A DNA stretch of 64,000 nt, from contig NZ_PIPZ01000002.1 of assembly GCF_003987045.1 (NCBI RefSeq), positions 434,001-498,000 of the forward strand, written 5' to 3'. The DNA comes from Pseudidiomarina marina. Its GTDB lineage: Bacteria > Pseudomonadota > Gammaproteobacteria > Enterobacterales > Alteromonadaceae. Both the position numbers and the translations under genes were made by a program. The notes under the pieces are model-generated. The model saw nothing but the letters and a program-made list of their open reading frames with translations, was not told where the DNA came from and searched no databases. This document shows, piece by piece, positions 1-7,312 of this stretch (the stretch's first letter is position 1; each line of letters begins with the position of its first letter).

Positions 1-623
1 TACAGTGCCAGAAACTCCGTTTCGCTAATCATCTCGGCATTCTGCGAAGCCAATGAAGGAAAGTAATCCACAACAACCCAAGCGCGCTTAAGAAGCGTTT
101 TATTCTCGCCTTCTTTTGCTGGTTCAAGCGGTTTATACAATCGTGCGCGAACATGATCAGATACCAGAACAATATTGTTTTTGCGGTCAAAGACCGGTGC
201 ATTGGTCACGCGCTGGAACTTAATTTCTACATCAACAAGATCAGCTAAACCTTTCGTAAGAATGGCTAATGCCATGCAATTACCAGCGCTCAGTGCAAAA
301 GCTTCACTGGCAGTATACGTTTGTTCCTTATAATTGAAGCCGAAAGTTAAATCTTGAAGGTATACGCTAATGCGTTCGTGCTCAGGTAAATCACTGAGAC
401 GATCATTGAAATCAAGTAAGAAATCTTGCTGTTGCGAAGCGGTTAGTGCAAACAATTGTTGTGCTGACACAACGGACTGTTGGGGCCTGAAGAGAGCGCT
501 GTTTAGGCTCGGCATTTGAGCCTTCGCATGCGCCTCTGCCACACTATTCATTGACGATTGCCCGGCACAGCCGCTTATTGCAGCAAGTGATAATGCCATC
601 ATGAGAATATTTGCTAGCTTCAT
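1..623 (-). CDS. Lipoprotein with transglutaminase-like domain (partial, 3' end outside window)
   Basis: The reading frame starts at the ATG at 621-623, six bases after a strong GGAGG, and runs off the left edge; 207 residues are visible. The N-terminus is a lipoprotein signal peptide with lipobox I-S-G-C (Cys19). Residues about 100-190 resemble the transglutaminase-like fold: Cys116 in SAGNCMALA, His157 in SDHVRARL and Asp186 in WVVVDYFP are spaced like a Cys-His-Asp triad. Such proteins can be peptidases, amidases or inactive binding modules, so the reaction is unknown. It is presumably membrane-anchored in the envelope. cysE lies upstream on the same strand with a 35-base gap, so they may be cotranscribed. 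The lipoprotein call is firm; the domain call is inference from the motif pattern. Confidence 0.75.
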   Translation of the reverse strand, partial: MKLANILMMALSLAAISGCAGQSSMNSVAEAHAKAQMPSLNSALFRPQQSVVSAQQLFALTASQQQDFLLDFNDRLSDLPEHERISVYLQDLTFGFNYKEQTYTASEAFALSAGNCMALAILTKGLADLVDVEIKFQRVTNAPVFDRKNNIVLVSDHVRARLYKPLEPAKEGENKTLLKRAWVVVDYFPSLASQNAEMISETEFLAL

Positions 624-658
624 AATTACCTCCGCTAGCAACTGGTTATCGTCAAGAG

Positions 659-1498
659 TTAGTTGGTTTCAGTGGGCGACTTTTTTGGTTGCTCTTTCTG
701 TTGCTCTTTCTGACGACGTTCAGCTGCTTCCTGTTCCGCCTTAAGGAAGTCCATATCGTCTAAATCGACATCCGGTATTTCTTCACACACATTACCGCCA
801 AGTTGATTCACTGCGCAACACAAATCGCTCACTTTTTGGTCTAATAAATGAACGTGATCGAGCATGCGGCCAATGGCCGTTGCAACAGGATCGGGATTAT
901 CTGCAGAAATTGCATACGCATCGAAGCCATATTGTTTCGCAATTTCTTGACGTCGTTTGGTGACCTCAGACGTCTCCGCTGTTGCTGCACTTCGCGCCAC
1001 GCGCGCCGGAATTCCAACTACGGTTGCCTCGGCTGGTACATCTTTCACTACGACCGCATTCGAACCAATACGTGCATTCTCACCAATCTCAATTGGACCA
1101 AGAACCTTAGCTCCTGCACCAATAACCACGCCGTTTTTGAGTGTTGGATGACGTTTACCTTGATTCCAACTTGTTCCGCCGAGCGTGACGCCGTGGTAGA
1201 TGGTCACGTCATCGCCAATTTCGGCCGTTTCACCAATCACGACACCCATTCCGTGGTCAATGAAGAAACGCCGGCCAATTTTCGCGCCTGGATGAATTTC
1301 GACTCCCGTTAACCATCGCGAGATGGTGGAAACGAAACGCGCCAGCCAATACCAACGCCAGGTCCATAGCTTATGGCTAAAACGATGCCACCAAATAGCA
1401 TGAAGCCCTGGATATGTGGTGAGTACTTCAAAAGCATTACGCGCAGCCGGATCGCGGGCAAAAACACTTTGAATATCTTCTCGAACGCGTTTGAACAT
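659..1498 (-). CDS. cysE: Serine O-acetyltransferase
   Basis: Transfers acetyl from acetyl-CoA to L-serine, the first step of cysteine synthesis in the cytoplasm. The 279-residue protein opens with a short helical domain ([20 protein letters not shown]) and then the left-handed beta-helix of hexapeptide repeats, with the signature stretches [19 protein letters not shown] and IYHGVTLGG. The N-terminal domain is short, as in the NifP/Bacillus type rather than the long E. coli enzyme. The last 50 or so residues form a Lys/Gln/Glu-rich tail beyond the usual end, probably disordered. It is divergent from the amidohydrolase gene across 170 bases and lies just upstream of the partial lipoprotein gene. 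Confidence 0.93.
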   Translation of the reverse strand: MFKRVREDIQSVFARDPAARNAFEVLTTYPGLHAIWWHRFSHKLWTWRWYWLARFVSTISRWLTGVEIHPGAKIGRRFFIDHGMGVVIGETAEIGDDVTIYHGVTLGGTSWNQGKRHPTLKNGVVIGAGAKVLGPIEIGENARIGSNAVVVKDVPAEATVVGIPARVARSAATAETSEVTKRRQEIAKQYGFDAYAISADNPDPVATAIGRMLDHVHLLDQKVSDLCCAVNQLGGNVCEEIPDVDLDDMDFLKAEQEAAERRQKEQQKEQPKKSPTETN

Positions 1499-1668
1499 GA
1501 AATGTAAAGCCTAATCAGTGTCATTAAGAACGTTATTATACCAAGATTTAAGGTTGGTTGCGTCAGTTCACTCAGTTTAAGCGGTTAAATGCTGACCGCT
1601 TCATTGACCCCTCTAGCAATAACTCGCTACTGTGGTGACTATAGCAAAAATAAAGCGAGGTAAATCAC

Positions 1669-2943
1669 ATGCGGAAATTATTAGCAGTATCTATAGCACT
1701 CGGCTTGGCTTCAACCGCCCATGCCGACACGCTTATTTACGCCGGTACACTCATTGACGGTACTCAAGCCAATCCGAAGTCAGAAATGACCGTGGTTATT
1801 GATGAAGGCACGATTAAGGCCATCGAGAAGGGCTTCAAACAGCCGCAAGACGGAGATGTGGTCATCGATCGCCGTGACGGCACGGTGATGCCTGGCTTTA
1901 TCGATATGCACACACACCTGACTTCACAGTTGGGTCCCGGTAGCTATATGAATAAATTTACCAAAGGGGCGCCAGACGTCACCTTAGATGCGGTAAATTA
2001 TGCCCGCAAAACACTTATGGCTGGCTTTACTACGGTTCGCGATTTGGGTGACTCGTATAATGCCAGTATTTCACTACGTAACGCTGTAAACGCCGGTAAA
2101 GTGGTTGGCCCTCGCATATATACTGCAGGCAAGTCACTTGCAACGACAGGCGGACATGCTGATCCAACCAACGGCGCGCATAGTGGCTTGTATGAAACAC
2201 CGACGCCGGCAGACGGCGTGTTAAATGGCCCTTATGAAGCACGACAAGCAGTTCGCGCTCGTTATCAAGACGGCTCAGATTTGATCAAGCTGACAGTTAC
2301 AGGTGGTGTACTGAGCGTTGCGAAGAGCGGTCACAACCCACAATTTATGATGGATGAACTCGAAGCTGTGGTGCAAACCGCAAAAGACTACGAAATGAAG
2401 GTCACCGTTCACGCACATGGTAAAGAAGGCATGTTGCGCGCTATTGAGGCCGGTGTTAATTCCATTGAGCACGGCACTTATATGGATGACGAAGTCATGC
2501 GCGCCATGAAAAAGAAAGGTGTGTACTACGTTCCAACCATTACGGCGGGTCGGTCTGTCGCTGACCGCGCTAAAATTGACGGGTTCTTCCCTGAACTAGT
2601 GCGGCCAAAAGCCGCTGCCATCGGCCCAAAAATTCAGAGCACTTTTGCTGAAGCCTACAAAGCTGGCGTGAAAATTGCGTTCGGTACTGATGCAGGCGTA
2701 TTCGACCACGGCGAAAACTATCGCGAGTTTATCTACATGGTTGAAGCCGGTATGCCGCCTTTAGCGGCGATTCGAAGTGCGACAGCAGAAGCATCAAAAC
2801 TCTTGGGCGTATCTGATATCGGTACCATCGAAGTTGGCAAGCGCGCTGATGTGGTAGCGGTACAGGGAAATCCGTTAAACGACATTTCCCTGCTCAGCAA
2901 CATTAATTTGGTTGTGAAAGACGGTACGGTCTACAAACAATAA
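1669..2943 (+). CDS. Secreted metal-dependent amidohydrolase (imidazolonepropionase/prolidase-like)
   Basis: This 424-residue member of the amidohydrolase superfamily has a cleavable signal peptide ([19 protein letters not shown]), so it should act in the periplasm or be secreted. The metal site is visible in order: HTH in [10 protein letters not shown], the lysine of [11 protein letters not shown], histidines in [10 protein letters not shown] and SIEHGTYMD, and the aspartate of [12 protein letters not shown]. Related enzymes hydrolyse Xaa-Pro or Xaa-Arg dipeptides or other cyclic amides, and the substrate cannot be read from sequence. The ATG is preceded by GCGAGG at good spacing. The gene ends one base before the convergent DUF2489 gene. 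It appears to be a single-gene unit. Confidence 0.88.
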   Translation: MRKLLAVSIALGLASTAHADTLIYAGTLIDGTQANPKSEMTVVIDEGTIKAIEKGFKQPQDGDVVIDRRDGTVMPGFIDMHTHLTSQLGPGSYMNKFTKGAPDVTLDAVNYARKTLMAGFTTVRDLGDSYNASISLRNAVNAGKVVGPRIYTAGKSLATTGGHADPTNGAHSGLYETPTPADGVLNGPYEARQAVRARYQDGSDLIKLTVTGGVLSVAKSGHNPQFMMDELEAVVQTAKDYEMKVTVHAHGKEGMLRAIEAGVNSIEHGTYMDDEVMRAMKKKGVYYVPTITAGRSVADRAKIDGFFPELVRPKAAAIGPKIQSTFAEAYKAGVKIAFGTDAGVFDHGENYREFIYMVEAGMPPLAAIRSATAEASKLLGVSDIGTIEVGKRADVVAVQGNPLNDISLLSNINLVVKDGTVYKQ

Positions 2944-2944
2944 G

Positions 2945-3409
2945 TTAAGCGAAATCTTTCAAGAGCTGGCGGACGTCTTGCAATATCACGTCTTCCAGCT
3001 CTTTTTCATAGCCTTCGCGCTCATTATCCATTTTGCGAATTTCTGCTTTCGGGTATTGCTTGCGTGCCTCATGAGTTGGCATGTGTTTGATGCGCTCATA
3101 CATATCATGCAACGACGGATATTTTCTCGCATACCCTGCTTGGTTTGATTCAACCCGCAAATCCAACAATACCACCAAACGAAGCGCGCCTTCTGACAGT
3201 GGGCATTGCCCCTGCTCCATCGCCTTCGCTATCGTTACGATACTTTCGTGGAGATTCTCATTTCGCATTGCTAATGCTTGATCACGTCGTTGATTCTGCG
3301 CTTTTAATTGCGCTAACAGGCGACCAGCATAAAACGCGAGCCCGGCAATAATTACAACACCGAGCAGAACAGCAATCCAAGCCCAGGCTGGAAAGTTAGC
3401 TTCTGTCAT
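2945..3409 (-). CDS. DUF2489 family membrane-anchored protein
   Basis: A 154-residue protein with one N-terminal membrane helix (WAWIAVLLGVVIIAGLAFYAG) followed by a charged, helical cytoplasmic part. It resembles the DUF2489 family that sits next to yihI in many gammaproteobacteria; its function is unknown. Three in-frame starts exist: TTG at 3421, ATG at 3415 and ATG at 3409. I prefer 3409 because GAGG lies six bases before it. The gene overlaps the 3' end of yihI by 14 bases, so the two are probably translationally coupled. The conserved pairing suggests a link to YihI/ribosome assembly, but that is only inference. Confidence 0.75.
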   Translation of the reverse strand: MTEANFPAWAWIAVLLGVVIIAGLAFYAGRLLAQLKAQNQRRDQALAMRNENLHESIVTIAKAMEQGQCPLSEGALRLVVLLDLRVESNQAGYARKYPSLHDMYERIKHMPTHEARKQYPKAEIRKMDNEREGYEKELEDVILQDVRQLLKDFA

Positions 3410-3908
3410 CGTCATCCTCAAATTCGTCGTCGAAGTCTAAATCATCATCGTCTTCAAGCTCAATGCCGAGCATTTCAGCAAGCTGAGAGAATCTCTCAGT
3501 ACGTTCTTCCATGTACTTTGTATCACTGGCGTTTAATGTTTCGCCATCTTCAGCGCGCTCTAACAACGCTTGTAAACGTTCGTCGTTTTCAATCGACGTC
3601 AACTCCGCCATTGCTGCTTTACGGTCAAAGCTAGGCTGTTTCGGCACTGGCACCGCCTGCTTCGGATCAACTAAGCTAATTGGCTTCTTGCTACCATGGC
3701 GCGGGTCGTGCGCTTGAGTATTGCCACTCGCATCTTGGCGCTTGGCTTTATTCGAAGTTGGATTAAATCGACTGCCCGGCTTGTGGCCCTTGGTTTTATG
3801 CGTCGGTTTTGTTGGTGCTGACTTTGCTTTCGGCTGCTGCCAATCCTTTTCGACTTTCTTGGATGGGGCTAGAGGACCAGTTTTGCGGGTTTTCTTGACG
3901 CGTGTCAT
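3396..3908 (-). CDS. yihI: Der GTPase-activating protein YihI
   Basis: YihI binds the GTPase Der (EngA), stimulates its GTP hydrolysis and so tunes 50S ribosomal subunit assembly. The 170-residue protein has the family layout: a very basic, Lys/Pro-rich, disordered N-terminal half (MTRVKKTRKTGPLAPSKK), a central helical segment beginning near AAMAELTSIENDERLQALL, and an extremely acidic C-terminus (DDDDLDFDDEFEDDDD). Synteny with cytochrome c4, engB and polA fits the gammaproteobacterial arrangement. It overlaps the DUF2489 gene downstream. A strong terminator-like hairpin at 4001-4024 separates it from the region upstream, so its promoter should lie between about 3909 and 4000. Confidence 0.85.
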   Translation of the reverse strand: MTRVKKTRKTGPLAPSKKVEKDWQQPKAKSAPTKPTHKTKGHKPGSRFNPTSNKAKRQDASGNTQAHDPRHGSKKPISLVDPKQAVPVPKQPSFDRKAAMAELTSIENDERLQALLERAEDGETLNASDTKYMEERTERFSQLAEMLGIELEDDDDLDFDDEFEDDDDRS

Positions 3909-4000
3909 GTGTGCTTCCAGAACAGTTGAGTGTAATACGTTGGCTTAAGCATAGCGTGCTTGCAAACGTAACACATAGTTTAACTGATCTAGCAGACAAT

Positions 4001-4024
4001 AAAAAAGGCGATGTTGCCATCGCC
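4001..4024 (-). terminator. Rho-independent terminator on the minus strand
   Basis: A seven-base-pair stem (GGCGATG at 4007-4013, CATCGCC at 4018-4024) with a TTGC loop is followed, reading leftwards, by six T residues. The next minus-strand gene upstream, cytochrome c4, already has its own terminator, so this hairpin would end a separate short transcript from the 4.03-4.4 kb gap. Confidence 0.7.
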
Positions 4025-4407
4025 TGATTTATTCTCATTCTTTCACACAGCGCACGTGCGATTTCGAGAACGGTTGTCATTATCTTCCATGTTTTTAATT
4101 ATAACGTCCGTGAGGTCTTTATTATTATTGTTATTAATTAAGCGCATTAACCGAGCTCTGTTGTTTTTATTTTGCTTGGTTAAAAGTCGGCCTCCTGGCC
4201 GTGTTGTTATTCCCTGGATTTTAAATCTTATTACTGGGAAAGCCTTATAATATGAGGCTTCCCGTAAATCCAATGGCATTCAGAGTACTGATTCGTGCCG
4301 AATTATCAATGATTATTATGTTCTAAAAATGAATTTCTTTATAACTTTATTGTCAAACCCTCGATTTTATAGGGCTTTTCTTACGTTTTTTTTGCAACAA
4401 AAAAACA
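4025..4407. other. AT-rich gap between two terminators; no convincing gene
   Basis: This gap has open frames on both strands, up to about 79 codons, but none has a good ribosome-binding site or recognisable sequence. It holds two inverted repeats: an imperfect stem at 4236-4263 (GGGAAAGCC / GGCTTCCC) and a short GC stem at 4187-4203 (CGGCC / GGCCG). On the minus strand a TTGACA hexamer lies at 4351-4356. Being bracketed on the same strand by terminators at 4001-4024 and 4408-4433 it could encode a small RNA, but this is not shown. Confidence 0.3.
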
Positions 4408-4433
4408 AAAAAGGCAGCTTTCGCTGCCTTTTT
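4408..4433 (-). terminator. Terminator of the cytochrome c4 gene
   Basis: An eight-base-pair stem (AAGGCAGC 4411-4418, GCTGCCTT 4423-4430) with a TTTC loop lies 11 bases past the cytochrome c4 stop codon and is followed on the minus strand by a T-rich run. Confidence 0.85.
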
Positions 4434-4443
4434 ATCGCCTATT

Positions 4444-5070
4444 TTAATATAGACCTTGAATATACTGAGATAAGATCTCGATGTCTTTATCGGTCAGTTT
4501 GCTAGCCACGTCACGCATCATGTTGTTTAAATCGTTTGCGCGTTCGCCACTGCGAAATAATTCAAGCTGCTGCTTGGTATATGCGGCATGTTGACCTGAA
4601 ATATCAGGGAAGTTCGCCAGTGCCATGCCATCGCCACGAGGACCGTGACACGCTGCACAAGCTGCAATTCCGCGAGACTCATCACCGGCAACAAACAATT
4701 TCTTACCTGCAGCGATGACATCTTCTGGGGCAGAACCGCCTTCCATTTCTTGAGCAGCATAAAACGCTGCTAAATCAGCCATGTCTTGTTCGCTTAGCAT
4801 CGCAACTTGACCTTGCATTATTGCGTTGGCACGACCTTGCTCGCCACCCGTTTCGGCAGCTAGCTTATAATCTGTTAATTGCTTGAACAGGTAGCTCTCG
4901 TGCTGACCAGCAATTTTCGGATACATATCAGATGGGGCATTGCCATCCGGCCCGTGACACGCAGCACATACAGCGGATTTCTGTTGTCCTGCTTCCGCAT
5001 CGCCAGTTGCTGCCATGGCAAAACCAGTCAAGCCAAGGTACAGGCCTACGAACATTGCGATTTTTTTCAT
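4444..5070 (-). CDS. Periplasmic dihaem cytochrome c4
   Basis: A 208-residue protein with a signal peptide (MKKIAMFVGLYLGLTGFAMA) and two class I cytochrome c domains, each with a CxxCH haem motif: CAACHGPDG near residue 35 and CAACHGPRG near residue 137. Cytochromes c4 carry electrons in the periplasm from the bc1 complex to terminal oxidases such as cbb3. Candidate axial methionines occur in each domain. It is divergent from engB across about 115 bases and has its own terminator, so it is likely monocistronic. The cytochrome c4-engB pairing is common in Pseudomonas, Vibrio and Shewanella. Confidence 0.92.
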   Translation of the reverse strand: MKKIAMFVGLYLGLTGFAMAATGDAEAGQQKSAVCAACHGPDGNAPSDMYPKIAGQHESYLFKQLTDYKLAAETGGEQGRANAIMQGQVAMLSEQDMADLAAFYAAQEMEGGSAPEDVIAAGKKLFVAGDESRGIAACAACHGPRGDGMALANFPDISGQHAAYTKQQLELFRSGERANDLNNMMRDVASKLTDKDIEILSQYIQGLY

Positions 5071-5186
5071 GATCGATATCTCTGCTCTGGGTAGTTGTAA
5101 CAGACGCTATTTTACACAAAAGTTGTAAGGATTAAACGTCTAATCATGCTACTATGTGGTTTCAAATGAGGTCGCACAATACGTTT

Positions 5187-5825
5187 ATGAATACCACGTT
5201 AAACTTTCAGCCCACAAAATTTATCACGAGTGCCGCAAATATTCGACAATTGCCTGAAGATTCAGGCGTCGAGATCGCATTTGCGGGTCGTTCAAACGCG
5301 GGTAAATCAAGCGCACTAAACACGATCACGCGGCAAAAAGCCTTAGCTCGCACCAGTAAAACGCCTGGCCGCACGCAGCTAATCAACGTTTTTGAAGTGG
5401 AACCCAATAAACGCTTAATCGATTTACCTGGCTATGGTTATGCCAAAGTGCCTTTAGCGGTTAAAGAAAAATGGAACCAAGCGCTCAGTGAATACCTGCA
5501 GAAACGTCAGTCACTGCGTGGCCTCGTATTATTGATGGATATTCGTCATCCATACCGTGACACCGATCAGGATTTGCTGCATTGGGCAACTGATTGCGGC
5601 ATTCCAGTTCTCGTCTTGTTAACGAAAGCGGATAAGCTGAAACCCGGCCAACGTAAAAGCACGTTATTACAAGCTCGTGAAGCTGCATTGGTGTTCGGTG
5701 ATAGCGTGCAGGTAGAAATGTTTTCATCGCATAACAAAATCGGCCTTCCACAAGTTGAGGTGATTCTTTCCGACTGGCTTAACACGCCAGCAGAAGCAAC
5801 GGTTAGCGCCGATGCAGCAGAATGA
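5187..5825 (+). CDS. engB: Ribosome biogenesis GTP-binding protein EngB/YihA
   Basis: A 212-residue Era/TrmE-family GTPase needed for assembly of the large ribosomal subunit. The G motifs are clear: G1 [10 protein letters not shown]3 [10 protein letters not shown] and G4 LTKADK. I chose the ATG at 5187 because [20 protein letters not shown] aligns with the usual N-terminus; an in-frame ATG at 5154 would add 11 unlikely residues. The last codons overlap the start of the EamA transporter gene by 14 bases. In enterics engB lies convergent to polA, and the same orientation holds here with two genes in between. Confidence 0.95.
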   Translation: MNTTLNFQPTKFITSAANIRQLPEDSGVEIAFAGRSNAGKSSALNTITRQKALARTSKTPGRTQLINVFEVEPNKRLIDLPGYGYAKVPLAVKEKWNQALSEYLQKRQSLRGLVLLMDIRHPYRDTDQDLLHWATDCGIPVLVLLTKADKLKPGQRKSTLLQAREAALVFGDSVQVEMFSSHNKIGLPQVEVILSDWLNTPAEATVSADAAE

Positions 5826-6723
5826 AGCACCACCGCTAAAAGCTTGGTTATTGTTACTGCTCCTCGCAATGATTTGGGGTAGCTCATTTATCTTGATTAA
5901 AAAGGGCCTCATTGCCTTTAATCCCGATCAACTTGCCGCAATTCGTATTGCCTCTGCAGGCTTCGTGTTACTGCCATTCTTAATGCAACGCTTTAAAACT
6001 GTGCAACGGCACCACTGGCCTAAGTTAATTTCGGTTGGATTAGTTGGTAGTTTTATTCCAGCGTTTTTGTTTGCGTTTGCGCAAACACAACTACCCAGCG
6101 GTGTTACTGGCGTTCTCAATACATTTACGCCGTTGGCTACCTTGCTTATTGGTGTGCTAATTTTTCATCAAATTGTCGCCGTACAGCAATGGGTGGGTGT
6201 TCTTATTGGCTTGGCAGGCACCGTGGTTCTAATTACCGCCAATGCCAGCGGTGAGTTTCAGTTCAATGCCTATGCACTACTGATCATTGTTGCAACCATT
6301 TGCTATGGCATTAACCTCAATCTCATTAAGCATCATATTCCTGATTTGGGTGCCTTAACTATTACTGGGGTAAGTCTATTTTTAGTGGCACCGCCAGCGC
6401 TCATCTATTTACTGTTTGCAACACCGTTTGTTGAGCAACTTGGCTCGCAACCGGATGCCTATTTCTCGCTAACAGCGATTTTGATACTTGGTGTTGTTGG
6501 GACGGCAATGGCACTCGTCATTTTTAATACGGTTGTAAAAATGACTGATACGACGTTTACCAGCTCCGTCACCTACCTCATTCCGATTGTGGCGTTGATA
6601 CTTGGGGTGGTTGATGGTGAGCCGTTCCTGATTGAACACGCAATTGGTATGGCGGCCATTTTGACTGGCGTATTTATCGCTAATCGACGCGCCCGAAAAC
6701 CTCGCGTGGCTCCAACGGCGTAA
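5812..6723 (+). CDS. EamA-family (DMT superfamily) transporter
   Basis: A 303-residue inner-membrane protein with ten predicted helices in two EamA repeats. The first repeat opens with [23 protein letters not shown], the typical WG-S-F pattern of drug/metabolite transporters; the second begins near [21 protein letters not shown]. Family members export amino acids, metabolites or drugs, or import nucleotide sugars, and the substrate is not predictable. Its start overlaps engB by 14 bases, which implies translational coupling. It is probably not functionally linked to EngB. Confidence 0.85.
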   Translation: MQQNEAPPLKAWLLLLLLAMIWGSSFILIKKGLIAFNPDQLAAIRIASAGFVLLPFLMQRFKTVQRHHWPKLISVGLVGSFIPAFLFAFAQTQLPSGVTGVLNTFTPLATLLIGVLIFHQIVAVQQWVGVLIGLAGTVVLITANASGEFQFNAYALLIIVATICYGINLNLIKHHIPDLGALTITGVSLFLVAPPALIYLLFATPFVEQLGSQPDAYFSLTAILILGVVGTAMALVIFNTVVKMTDTTFTSSVTYLIPIVALILGVVDGEPFLIEHAIGMAAILTGVFIANRRARKPRVAPTA

Positions 6724-6783
6724 ACTTGCGGTTAAAAAATAACCAACTAAATTTGTGGTGATGCAAAACGAGAGGACATCACC

Positions 6784-7164
6784 ATGGATCGCAAATATAT
6801 AATAATAGCTTTCATCTATGGCATTTTAGGCATTGCCTTAGGCATGTGGATGGCGGCTACCGCAAATCACCGTCAACTACCCACCCATACTCACATGATG
6901 TTGTTAGGCTTTACGGTGCCCATTCTTTATGCCGCGCTGCTTAAAGTTTGGATGAAACTAACCGAACCGACAAAAGAGTTATGGATACAGTTTGGTTTGC
7001 ACCAGCTTGGTACGTTAGGGCTCACTATCGGGCTTTATCTTCTTTATGGTGGTTACATTAAGCGGGAAGTTTTAGATCCATTTCTTGGCGTATCGTCATT
7101 ACTCACATTCGCAGGATTCATTTTAATATTTATTCTGTTTTTAAAAAGAAAAAGCCCGGCATAA
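6784..7164 (+). CDS. Four-helix membrane protein with conserved-looking histidines
   Basis: A 126-residue protein with four predicted transmembrane segments. The second segment carries HTHMMLLGFTVPILYAAL, which is preceded by NHRQLPTHTH. The pattern resembles the first helices of the haem-copper oxidase/NnrS-like families, in which histidines in helix 2 bind haem, but the protein is far too short to be a full oxidase. Small proteins of this kind are sometimes annotated as cytochrome-c-oxidase-like. The start at 6784 follows GAGAGGACATCACC. The stop codon falls in the loop of the minus-strand terminator of the polA transcript. Function unknown. Confidence 0.7.
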   Translation: MDRKYIIIAFIYGILGIALGMWMAATANHRQLPTHTHMMLLGFTVPILYAALLKVWMKLTEPTKELWIQFGLHQLGTLGLTIGLYLLYGGYIKREVLDPFLGVSSLLTFAGFILIFILFLKRKSPA

Positions 7165-7265
7165 AGCCGGGCAAAAGTTCTTACAATCCAGGGAGAGAAC
7201 ATCTCAGAAAGGTAATGACAAACGAACTCGATTCGTTTAATGCGCCTTTCACTGATTCAGACTGG
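7150..7265 (-). ncRNA. Possible small RNA at the spf (Spot 42) position
   Basis: The minus strand between polA and the terminator has the layout of the polA-spf locus of enterics and vibrios. A hairpin (AACGAA / TTCGTT around 7225-7242) is followed by an unstructured U/C-rich stretch containing GAGATGTTCTC, and then by the strong terminator. Spot 42 contains a similar AGATGTTCT element. Promoter-like TTGAAC hexamers lie near 7265-7285 but no good -10 box is evident. The 5' end is a guess. It may just be the 3' untranslated region of polA. Confidence 0.3.
7154..7172 (-). terminator. Strong terminator downstream of polA
   Basis: A perfect seven-base-pair GC stem (GCCCGGC 7154-7160, GCCGGGC 7166-7172) with a five-base loop is followed on the minus strand by TTTTTCTTTTT. 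It can end either polA mRNA or a small RNA transcribed from the gap. It overlaps the last codons of the convergent membrane-protein gene. Confidence 0.85.
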
Positions 7266-7312
7266 CTGTTCAAAAAATAGTTCAAAAAAAATTTTTAATT
7301 TCTGAAAATTTT

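Noticed and set aside
4011-4279. Opposing frames of 78-79 codons in the cytochrome c4-yihI gap
   Set aside because: Both strands are open over the same AT-rich stretch, with no ribosome-binding site or recognisable product; hairpins explain part of the sequence better.
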